DNA of 64,000 bases from Pomphorhynchus laevis (lineage: Eukaryota > Acanthocephala > Palaeacanthocephala > Echinorhynchida > Pomphorhynchidae). The DNA is taken from positions 62,001 through 126,000 of the forward strand of contig WNNJ02000646.1 of NCBI GenBank assembly GCA_012934845.2. The letters are read 5' to 3'. Positions 46,135 through 56,374 of this stretch are shown here, piece after piece (position 1 is the stretch's first letter; each line of letters begins with the position of its first letter). The notes under the pieces were generated by a model. It had not been told where the DNA came from, did no database searches, and worked only from the letters and a program-made list of their open reading frames with translations. Both the position numbers and the translations under genes were made by a program.

Positions 46135-47330
46135 GACATATATTCCTTATTCTAATACATCGTTTGCTATTTGCAGTCAAATCATTAAAATTGACTTTTA
46201 TTGTAAATTTAAATTTTATATAAATTATATAAAATCTTATATAACAATTATTAATTAATTATAATTATTTTCCTCCTGATGACATCTATTCCTAATTCGA
46301 ATACATCTTATATTATTTATTGCCAATTCATAAAAATTGATTTATATTGTAAATTTCAATTTTAAATTATAACTTTATATAAAATATATAAAATGTTATA
46401 TAAATTATTATTAATTAATTATAATTATTTGCTTTCCGATGGCATCTATTCATTATTCTGATACATCGTTTGTTATTTCTTAGTCAATTCATAATAATTG
46501 ATTTATATTTTAAATTTTAACTTGATATAAATTATTTAAAATGTTATAGCAATTATTATTTATTATTATAACAAACAGAAGCAAATGAGCTACAAGCTCG
46601 TGTCGCTTGCAAAACATGATAAAAATAAAAAACATCAGCAAAAAATTCAATCAAATAGTAGTTGCAAATTCCATCTTTCGGCTTCGATGGCTTTCTTGAT
46701 AGCATCACTAGATATACTACTAGAGATATCAAGGCACTTTAGTGTATTCCATCCGTTAATTACCCTAGTTGCAAATCGATGGTGAACAGGAATTCTTGTA
46801 GTTGGCTTTATTAGTTTCCACACATGCCCACGAGTTTCTCGTCTATCATTCACGGATAATAAGCTAGAGAGACTACTAAAGCCATCGAAAACAATTTTGA
46901 CTGCAGTTGATAAATCAATGGCCGATCTGCGATGGCCATTGATTGAGGGTAATTACAATTACCATATAAAAATAAAAATAAAAAACATCAACAAAAAAAT
47001 TCAATCAAATAGTAGTTGCAAATTCCTTCTTTCGGCTTCGATGGCTTTCTTGATAGCATCACAAGATATACTACTAGAGATATCAAGGCACTTTAGCGCA
47101 TTCTACCCGTTAATTACCTTATATTAATTATAGGGTAATTACATATAATTAATAATTATAATTAATTATTAATTATAAGTATTTCTCTTCTGATGGCATC
47201 TATTCCTTATTCGAATACACCGTCTGTTATCTGTTAGTCAATTCATAAAAATTAACTTTCATTTTAAATTTCGATTTTTAATTTTTAAAAAATTGTAAAA
47301 AATATTATAACAATTCTGTTAAAATTACAT
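46135..47330. repeat. About 150-bp AT-rich satellite, four units, split by LINE fragments
   Basis: Units begin at the GACATCTATTCC-like phrase at 46,135, 46,281, 46,441 and 47,195. The first three are tandem (periods 146 and 160). The last is separated from them by about 570 bp of LINE-derived sequence (46,565-47,135). Each unit contains an AATACATCG-like phrase, AATTCATAAAAATTGA and a TTAATTAATTATAATTATT end. Confidence 0.75.
46565..47135 (-). mobile_element. LINE reverse-transcriptase C-terminal remnant, duplicated
   Basis: The minus-strand frame 46,853-46,647 reads HHRFATRVINGWNTLKCLDI and on to AIKKAIEAERW. This corresponds to the very end of many LINE polymerases (RVIN-WN-LP, then a helix of the FK--LD type). 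A second, shorter copy lies at about 47,130-46,985 with a 354-bp offset (TCAAATAGTAG at 46,651 and 47,005). It is not family J; the clade cannot be fixed from so short a piece. Confidence 0.6.
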
Positions 47331-47349
47331 TAGTGTGACATTTAATTAT

Positions 47350-48190
47350 ACGTTGTTACTAAAATCTTTGCATATTTGCTCAGAGAAATATAAACAGATG
47401 ACTGAAAGATCGATCATTATGTCTAAACTTAAAAATCGTGGCTTCCCAAATGAACCATCATCAAGCCTGATCGAAAATCGAAGAGGATATTTTTTGCATC
47501 CACATATAGCAAAAAAGACCAAGTGAGAACTAAAATATTTTTGCGGTCTTTTAGTGACAACATAGGCCTGAATAGATTTGAAGATGGTCTAAGACGACAG
47601 ATGTCATATCGTCCAATAGTTCACTGTCCACCTAGCAGGTGTCTAGCATCCATGTTTTAACAGAAATATATAACTCAGCAAACATTAGGTGTCGTATATG
47701 AGATAAAATGTAAAAAATGTAATGCGACCTACGTGGGTTAGACTAAACGATCATTACACCTTAGAATAAAGGAACATGGTAATGATCTAAGGAAAGGGGA
47801 CATGTCATCTGCTATTTTGAACCATTCCCTCAATAAAAGACACCATATTGATTTCGACGATTCAGAATACTTTCAAAAGAATCAAAAAACTACAGGCGTT
47901 TAATACTTGAGTCACATCAATGGCAGTGGTGAAAGGATACATGGTAATAAATTAAACTATAATTTAAGAATTCCCATCGATAGTATGGATTAAGAAAACC
48001 ACTTCATATTCTTCCGTATTTATGGGATATAAAGCGATTGTGCCTTTTTGTAAACTACTAACTTAAAAAGGGTCACTGTGTATGACCGAAATGTTGTAAA
48101 AAATTATTTAAAAAAAATTGTCTCGTGTGGATAATTGATTTTGCCTAATCATATGATTAAATGGCACACGAATGTTATATGGCCTAAACA
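47350..48190 (+). mobile_element. Penelope-like element remnant with GIY-YIG endonuclease region
   Basis: Around 47,688-47,920 a decayed frame reads VVYEIKCKKCNATYVG, then a TKRSLHLRIKEH segment, DMSSAILNHSLNKRHHIDF and a DS-Y remnant. This is the GIY-YIG endonuclease of Penelope-like elements (GVYKI-C--C---YIGET-R-L--R--EH, then A--EH----H-I), with the intervening zinc-binding CxxC as in that family. Upstream pieces fit the RT-endonuclease linker; the RT core itself is not visible. Downstream, a GGTCA/TGACC hairpin followed by GAAA (48,071-48,091) is what remains of the hammerhead-like motif typical of these elements. It is a broken fossil. Confidence 0.8.
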
Positions 48191-49839
48191 TTATTATAAC
48201 AATTATTTATTATTAATAATTATTTAATATTATTTATTATTTATTTTATTTGTCAAAAATATAAAAATTTAAGTATAAAATACGTAGACTCAGTTAGCTG
48301 ATTAGATTTTTAATTATGATTTCATTGCGTAGATAATTAAATAATTATCGACATTCCACTTTTCACTATTGAAATGTAGCTTTGCAAGGCTGTGGATTTA
48401 AAGACAAAACTAATTTGTATACAACAAAAGAAGGGAGAATCTTTGAAAATTGTGGAACTTAACAGAATGCCATTATGATAAGTTCTAGTTATTACATAAT
48501 TTAACGTTCTATTTGCTAACTTGTCAGTGATTCACCATTCCAAGGACAAGCTCCGAACTATTCAGAGATCCAATGTTGCTTTTGAATGTTACTTGATCTA
48601 TGCAATTGTCACTTGTTACTTTTGATCAATTGTCCATTGGGTCAATTGAGATCTAATGTAGTTTATGAATGTTCCTTGTCCGGCGAGGATACCAACATTG
48701 AAAGCACATTCCGTGGGATTTAGATAAAGCGAGCACCTCGGGGTGAGTGCACGAAAAGTAATAAAGCTAAAAAATGTCCTGAATCTGAAATTTACAAGAA
48801 CTTGACAGCACTTACAATTAAGTTGGGCCAACTAAGCAAACTAGAATTGCGAATTGTTGCGTCTTTCTAAATGAAATCTCGTTGCCCGAAACTCAACGTA
48901 AGTATTTACCAGTTGCTTATTCAAAGTAAATTGAACAATAGGTTTAATGCGAACAAAAATGAATAGTAGAATTTCTAAAACGTTAAATTTTAACTGTAGA
49001 AACTTATTTAAATAACATAGAATCTTATTAGACTGTAGAATCTCAGTTTAAAACACGAGACTTATGTTATTTAAATAACATAGAATCTTATTAGACTGTA
49101 GAATCTCAGTTTAATGAGATTAACGATAATTAATCTTGACATTTTAAATACAAAATGGTTTAATATAACAATGTGATTAAAAGCAAATATGCAACGAACT
49201 GATTGAAGCATTGCAAGGATTTGATGCTTTAATTTGTCTTACTCTAAAATATTTAAATAAAAAGATGCTATTTAGCTTATTAGATTTGCATATTTATTAA
49301 AAAATTTCTTATTTAAATCTGCAATTTTAAAAACGAAATCCGGAATCAACTAAAATTTAGAAATGAAATACAGCAAACGACGAGTAGATTAAATGACGTT
49401 TTATTTTATTTCAGTGGTAAAGGTAGCATTTAATAATTTAAATTTTCTTGATTACATCACAATGCAAATAGGGGATCTGATGATTTATTATGAAAAGCAA
49501 ACAAGAATTTAATTTTATCGTTGTCTATTGTATGACATAAAATAGCTAAATTACAATGTAAACCATAATGCTTAGTTGCAAGACTTTGCTCTTAGGCAAA
49601 TTAAACTTAGAAAATTAGATACATCTGAGCAAACATATCTAGTAATTTGTAAAAAACTTTAATTAGATTTTGGAAGGAAATTACAGTCGAGACGATGTAG
49701 GTATATTATTAAATTACAAAACTAACGTCAATTAAATTAAGCAAACAGGTTTAAATAGAATGAAATAACAAAAGTTTAAATATATTTTTAATAATATCTA
49801 GTAGATTTATGGGCCGCTAGGTGACAGTCGAGTAAGTAC
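48191..49839. other. AT-rich spacer, no gene; short repeats
   Basis: It holds the third copy of the TAGACTCAGTTAGCTGATT motif near 48,283 and a direct repeat (period 63) of about 45 bp at 49,006-49,052 and 49,069-49,115. Nothing else is recognisable. Confidence 0.5.
49006..49115. repeat. Tandem direct repeat, 63-bp period
   Basis: The segment from AATAACATAGAATC to GAATCTCAGTTTA occurs twice, starting at 49,011 and 49,074, with no mismatch I can see over about 45 bp. Confidence 0.85.
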
Positions 49840-49987
49840 AAAACTGTCATCTATTGCCAATTAGCCTCTTCGTGGAGCGGCTTAGACAACTGAAGTTCGA
49901 CATTTGTCGATCAACGGTTAAATAATTGGCCGGTTTGCATCAGCCGTAGAGATAGTCTTTTCATAGACTATCTCAGATCCCTTCGAT

Positions 49988-50255
49988 GACTTCAACGGCG
50001 GATTAGACAATGGACGAAAAGGCGGAAGAGAGTCACGGAGGCCTGTTTCCTTACAGTAGTTATGTTGGATTATCAAAGGATATTGTGAACGGGAGATAGC
50101 CGAACAAACAAAATCATTCCAATGACTCCAACGGCAGATTAGACAATTGACGAAAAGGCGGAAGAGAGTCTCGGAGACCTGTATCCTTAGAGTGGCGATG
50201 TTGGATCATCAAAGGATATCGGGAACGAGAGATAACCGAACAAATAAACAAAGGC
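49988..50255 (+). promoter_or_regulatory. Tandem 136-bp repeats upstream of the Rex3-like ORF
   Basis: Two units, 49,988-50,123 and 50,124-50,255, about 88% alike, each running from GACT-CAACGGC through AAAAGGCGGAAGAGAGTC to GCCGAACAAA or its variant. Direct repeats in a LINE 5' UTR often carry internal promoter activity. That role here is inferred, not seen. Confidence 0.6.
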
Positions 50256-50414
50256 AATTAAAATGACAAACAAAAAATTTATAAAATATAAATCAAATGC
50301 AAAGAACAATGGTCAACTCACCACTGACCGGAAGAGTTTTTATTGTCGGGTGCCGTGTAATCAGGCAGCTGTACGGAGACAGCAAAGAGGCATCAACATC
50401 CGAAGCGGACTAGC

Positions 50415-53266
50415 CTTCATTAGGAACGTGGAATGTCATCTAGCTGACGGGGAAGGAACCAGAGTTAGTTAAAGAGATGGCTGGCTTCAGTCTTGAAATA
50501 GTCGGAGTGACTTCTCTTCACTATTCTGGAACCGGAGCTAAACTTTTGGATCAAGGTTGAACCTTGAACTATTATGGAGTTACCAACGGAAAGCGACGAC
50601 AAGCGCGCGTAGGATACTTACAAGTCCCCGGCTGTCGTTGGTGGTGGAGAGGTTTAACCCTGTGAACGAAAGGTTGGCGTCTTTGAGATTTATAGTCAAA
50701 GAGAAAAAGGGGATAACTGTTGTGTGTGCGTATACTCCCAACATTATCTCGGAATACGCAGCCTTCGTGAAAGATCTTCAGGCTCTTCTTGATAGTACTC
50801 CTGTTGGAGATTCCCTTGTTCTATTGTGTGACTTCAATTCTCATGTTGGTAGCGACAGTAGCACTTGGAAGGGAGTGTTGGGGAATAACGGACTCTCTAA
50901 TCTAAACGCGAGTGGTGTTGAATTATTGCACTTTTGTTCGCTTAACAATTTGTGCATAACCAACACAATGTTTGAACATAAGGAGATCCATAGATGCACA
51001 TGACATCAAGATTCTCTCAGTCAAAAATCAATGATCGATTTTGTAATCGTGTCATCTGATCTGCGACGTTATGTTCTGGATACTCGTGTGAAGACAGGAG
51101 CTGAGTTGTCAACAAATCACTACCTTGTAGTTAGTAAACTTCGATGGCAGAACCGGATGCTAGACAAGCATGGTAAACCCAAACGTTGTGTGAGGGCGTG
51201 CTGGGAGCGGCTAGCAGATGTTTCTGTTAAATAACATTTTTCTGGCTACATCCGGGATGACTTATCTCGGTTGTCAGAAGAGGTGATGAGCATTAATCAG
51301 GAATAGGAGATGTTCATATCCTCGCTTGCCAAAGCAACTGTGAAAAGTTGTGGCTAACAAAATCTCTAACACAAACAGTTAGAGATTTTGTCCAACGGAA
51401 GAAGCTGGCTTATAAGGCAACCTTGCCAGATTAATCAGTGGAAGCTGTAAACAAGTACCGAAAAGCAAAGATAGCTTCAGCTCGAGCAGTTACTGAAACG
51501 AATAAGCCGGATTGGAAGAAGTTTGGAGAGCACTTAGAACTTGAATATAGGTCAGCTTCAAAAATTTTCTCGAGCAGGATCAGGAACCTTGGTGTTGGAA
51601 AGCAGAAAACTCCTCAAACTGTCCGACAAGAGAGGATCTACGCTGACTGACATTGAAGAAAATCTTGGTAGTTGGAAAGAGCGTTTTAAGTCTCCTTAAT
51701 CCGATGGATATGCCTTCTCTCGTAGAAGTAGAACCTTTAGAACACACGGAAGAGCTCATCTCTTTGGAAGAGATCATTGCTGTTATTAAAAAATTTCGTA
51801 ATGGCAAGTCTTCTGGAGTAGACGAAATTCGACCTGAAGCGTTAAAGGCTTTCGACGTTGTTGGCATGAAGTGGCTAACACGGATCTTCAACGTTGCATT
51901 GAAGTCGGGCAAGGTTCCAAGTGAGTGGCGAACTAGAGAGGTAGTATCGATCTTTAAGAAAGGTGACCGAAGAGTATGTTCCAATTAGCGGGGCATCACT
52001 CTTCTTAGCCAAACTGGTAAGCTATTTGAAGGATTCTTGAGTTAAGGATACGGCCTATAGTTGAGGGACAGTTGCAAGAGGAACAATGCGGCTTTCGTCC
52101 AGTTCGAGGAACTACGGATCAGTTCTTTCTTCTCTCAACTATCCTTAAACGGTGTTGGGAGTTCGCTTAACCGGTCTACATGTGTTTTGTAGATTTGGAG
52201 AAGGCGCTCGACCTAGTTCTGAAAGAGAGGTTGTAGGAGGTTCTAATGGAGTATGGAGTACCACACCATCTTCGGGTAGCTGTATGAACAAAGTATGAGT
52301 TGTGTTCGTGTTCTAGGTAGGAAGTCTAAATCATTTCCAGTAGGGATTGGGCTACGTAAGGGTTGTCCTTTGTCTTCCCTTTTGTTCCTTGTTTACATGA
52401 ACAAAATTTCGAGACGAGCTGCTCTGATGGATGTCGGTCTTCAGGTCGGTTCCATCAGGATAGCATCTCTGCTTTTTGCAGATGACGTTGTTTTGTTAGC
52501 TTCTTGTCCTGAGGACTTACAATGCCTACTAGATCGATTCACAATGGAATGCTAAGCGGCAAGGATGTTGGTTAGTATCTCCAAGACTGTCTCGATGTGC
52601 TCGCCTCGGATTAAGTTGCCAATGCCAATCAGGGTTAGAGAAAATGTTCTTCCTGATGTGGAGGATTTCAAGTATCTTGGGATATTGCTCTCGATGGATG
52701 GCAGGAACATCAAGAAGATTAAGAAGCGGATTTGTGCAGCTTACGCAGCAATGTGTTCTTTGTAAAGGTCTGTTGTGGTGAAGCGGGAGTTGAGTCTTCG
52801 GGTGAAGCTTTCGGTTTACCACACAATCTTCGTTCCTATCTTAACTTAAGGTCATGAGCATTGGGTTATGACTGAAAGGATAATATCCCGTATACATGCG
52901 ACCGAAATGAGGTTCCTTCGCGGTATTCTGGTCTTAGCCTTAGAGATAAGGTTAGGAATTCGGTCATCCGGGATCGACTCGGAGTAAAGTCGCTGCTTCT
53001 CCACATCGAAAAAAGTCAGCTGAGGTGGCTAGGACACGTTCTGAGGATGTCTAGGGATCGCCTTTCTCGGAGAATTTTCCATCCTGGACTCTCTGGAAAG
53101 AGACCTCGAGGTAGACCTCGGTACAGGTGAGAGATCACATTTCGAAACTGGTCGAAACCTGCCTTGGGCTATCTGAAAGAATACTCTGGTATTTCGCCCA
53201 GGATCGTGATGTCTGGAATAGTTTGATTCGTGCACTGCCTCCACGACCCGACACTCGGACCAGTGA
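50415..53266 (+). pseudogene. APE endonuclease-reverse transcriptase of Rex3-like LINE, broken
   Basis: Endonuclease: GTWNV (near 50,427), GKEPELVKEMAGFSLEIVG, NPVNERLASLRF, VVCAYTPN, LCDFNSHVG (near 50,827; C replaces the usual G), ITNTMFEH, SMIDFVIVSSDLR (near 51,030) and the ELSTNHYLVVS histidine motif (near 51,110). RT: GKSSGVDEIRPEAL (near 51,800), PSEWRTREVVSIFKKGD, a YRG-TLLS-TGKLFE region, EEQCGFRP, VYMCFVDLEKALD (motif A, with A for F; near 52,175), GLRKGCPLSSLLF (motif B; K for Q), FADDVVLL (motif C; near 52,476) and EDFKYLGILLS. The C-terminus has QLRWLGHVLRM, a GKRPRGRPR segment and PPRPDTRTSD before TGA at 53,264-53,266. Stops and shifts occur throughout, including an inverted duplication at 51,357-51,391. 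Confidence 0.87.
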
Positions 53267-53335
53267 TTGACTGGAAAAATATTGTATATTGTTTGTTTTT
53301 TTTGTCAAGAAATTGTTCTTGTAGTAGATATACAA

Positions 53336-54600
53336 TGATATATCGGAAGAATTGAAGGATCATCTGATACCGTCCGTAACTTTTAAAATTACATCATAAT
53401 ATTAAGAAAACGCTTGATTTAAGCAATGGTTCAATATCATGCGGAACACCACATACGCTTATTTGTATCTTAATGAAGGAACATTCGCAGTATGATAAAT
53501 GCCAAGAAATACATACAACGGATGTATATAGTCATCAATAGTCGTATTGCATATCTGCATCAATTAGATGCAGAATTAGTCATAAATGTCGTTACAAAAG
53601 ATGCTGTAAAGAGATACGACAACGGATAAAATCGTTAGTAACAGGACTTTATTACTATGTATAGGGTGAATACTACTACAAGTATAAATATCTGTCATTC
53701 TTATGTGCATGGCAGGAACGAGGATGTCAATGTCTGGGAACCCAATCAATTAAATATCAGGATGATTTGTAGAAAAGCAAATATAAAAGCAGGTAGGATT
53801 ATAAGAGATGGTACTGCATCGCATGTGATGGTGTATCCTAATCATAAGATAAAGGTGGTAGTGATTCATGCCGATATCGCAAACACTTCATAAAGAAAAA
53901 AGCAGATCAATATTGGAAAGACCAACTAAAGAGGATATGCAAGTGAACAAATTCATCGAATAGCATATTTGAATAATTTTGGACGTGAATTATTTCTGAA
54001 TATATGCTTATTTATAGTGCAATACGTGAAAAAAAGGTAAATTTGACTTGAAAAAATCTTGTTTTTCTCTTTCAGTTTCGAATTTATATACTAATTATAT
54101 ATATTCAAACATCTTTAAAAAGATCTGGGTATTGTTCGAGACAAAAGTTATATATAACACTTATCAGTAGCTCATTGAATGATCCTTTGATAGATTCTTT
54201 TTATTTAATCTATCAAATATTATTACTAAAAATCTATCATTGAAAATGTATACAAACCGAAATTCATCGGACAGACATTTTTGATTGAAAAATCTTTTTC
54301 TCTTACCGTTTAGAATTTATATACTAATTATATATATGGATGAATCTGCAAAAGGATTACGGGTGTTGTTCGAATCAACAGTTACATGCATTGAAGCGTC
54401 TCGAATTAGATCCGCAATCACGAATGCGGATCCGCAATCACAAAAAGGGAACGAGGTGGTCATTTCTAATGAAATCCTGACTAATGATAAACTTTACTCA
54501 TATTTTCTCGGATTATTGTTTGTTCCGGCTAAACGAAAATTTGATATCCATCGCCTTATCAAAAATCTCTTAAATGGCTGGTAAACTATCTGGCGTCATA
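53336..54600 (+). repeat. Family X dispersed repeat, copy 3 (coding-like orientation +)
   Basis: This is the longest copy. It begins with ATATATCGGAAGAATTG directly after the Rex3-like element. Coding-like segments: NGSISCGTPHTLICILMKEH near 53,425; a 78-codon frame 53,657-53,893 (ICHSYVHGRNEDVNVW through ASHVMVYPNHKIKVVV to ADIANTS); and a 99-codon frame 54,285-54,584 (MDESAKGLRVLFES, then KRKFDIHRLIKNLLNGW). Two splice-acceptor-like modules lie at 54,040-54,140 and 54,280-54,385. The similarity to copies 1 and 2 covers most of its length. I do not recognise the protein. It may be a retrotransposon of unknown type or a duplicated host gene. Confidence 0.65.
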
Positions 54601-54979
54601 GATGATAGTCAATTGAATGCCAACAATATTTTCAATCAGGAAAATGTGTTGGAAACGAAACTTTGTTTTCTACACACCAGCTAGATACAGCGTCATGTTC
54701 ACATATACCCAAAACATCCTATGAGAATAATATAAGCCACAAAAAAATATGTGCATTAGGCGAGTTACATAAAACTGAAAACATAATGATCTTACTGGAT
54801 AATAAAAGTAATAAAACTGTAATTTGGTCATTAAAATATTACTTTCAGATAGTACAAGACAATTGGAGCTGAAGAATTTGAAATATGGAGCTGAAAAAAT
54901 TAAAATATTAAACACTGCGTATATATTGAAATACACGAAGGTGGAGATATACAGTACAATACAAAAAAGTAATTTTAAA

Positions 54980-55095
54980 TTGAAAAAGGTATACAAACCG
55001 AAATTTAGCGGACATACATTTCTGATAAATCTTTTTTTACCTCCCGTTTGGAATTTATATACTAATAATATATGGAAGAACATCAAGAGGATAAA
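54980..55095 (+). repeat. Family X module, isolated extra copy
   Basis: It repeats the block GGTATACAAACCGAAAT through GAATTTATATACTAAT and the GGA-GAA continuation seen at 54,248-54,360 and (inverted) at 8,572-8,695. It is a separate, older copy of the internal module. Confidence 0.65.
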
Positions 55096-56374
55096 TAGTC
55101 TTATATATTCATCCGCTTAAATGTAATACTTTATTTTACTCTATTTTTTATAATTTTTTCATAGCAAAATCGTCGATTAGCTGTTTGTATTTCTTGTCTA
55201 TTATCTTAAATGACACTTAAAAAAGTACACTGGATGCTTGTTTAATAAAAATTTCATTCACATTGTATACTGGCATTCTACTAGATCAGATGCTATTCTG
55301 ATATTCTACTAGATCAACTATTATCAGTAGCAGTTAGAAGGCAGAATTGCGAAGTTGTCTATAACTAAAGAGCGTTTCCTCTTACTAGATCGTATAGTGT
55401 GCAGTGAAAATGTATTTCACAAGATGTATGGCATTCGACATATGTTAGTATACATAATTGCCGCAATTCGATAGACAGGTAAAATCAGTTTGTGAAAATA
55501 TTATTTTACTGTGTTAATTTGCTAATTTTGCTTTGGTATAAATAGAAAGAGCAAGAAGGGCTCTGTGAAGTTGTTTAGATCAATTCGGATTCGGCACAAA
55601 AACATTATATATCTCAACTACATTATGACTAAACTACGATTTATAAAGATTTATTATTTTCCATCAAGCACCATGGATAAAGTTGGAGATTATGTGCGTA
55701 AAATACATGTCGTAAACGCATGCTACGGATTGATTCGTAATTAATCAGTAATTCACAGAGTACCTTAGTCGAAGTTGATAACATTTTTGGTTATGTTGTA
55801 CCATAGACATGTTGCTACAAGGCTTATACGCTTTGTAGGTTGATCGATACGTTGCATTATCCAGCAACAATACATTACTGTGTTAGGTAACAAAAATATA
55901 GCCAATATCGCGATGTTGCCTATAAACAAGGATATGAATCAGCAAAGCTGCTATAAAGCAAAAGATGGCTTGCATAAAGGATCCTTTATTCTATAGAGTA
56001 TTGGTTTTTCATTGTTTAACAGTAGAAATAGATATGCTTTAACAAATGAAACAATGTCTTTATTTATTACAAACTTTTATACACTTACATAATCATTATA
56101 TTTTCTCTGTTGATAGTAAAATTGTAAATATGGTGTGCTGGTATGATCAATAAAAAGAAAAATTGCAAATTTTTATTAAAAAATGATTAAAATTAATTTC
56201 AATTAAAATGTTTTAATAAATACTTTTTTATTGGAAATTAAAACACCGTGTATTACCATATGGGAATCATTCATAGACTGCCGTCTTATAGATTACAAAT
56301 AAGAAGAAAAACGAATAAAAGCATTATGTACGGCAAAAATAAAACACCATCGCGTGCACTACGCATTCTCATGA
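55096..56374. other. AT-rich spacer, no gene
   Basis: I find no supported coding region or repeat in this interval. Confidence 0.45.

Larger units (their letters stand above)
49840..53335 (+). mobile_element. Rex3-like RTE-group LINE, nearly full length but broken
   Basis: It contains a GC-richer 5' region with a 136-bp tandem duplication, an ORF coding for APE endonuclease plus RT (about 50,415-53,266), and a short 3' region ending before family X copy 3. The protein pieces follow the fish Rex3 order almost phrase by phrase. The 5' boundary is approximate. Confidence 0.82.
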
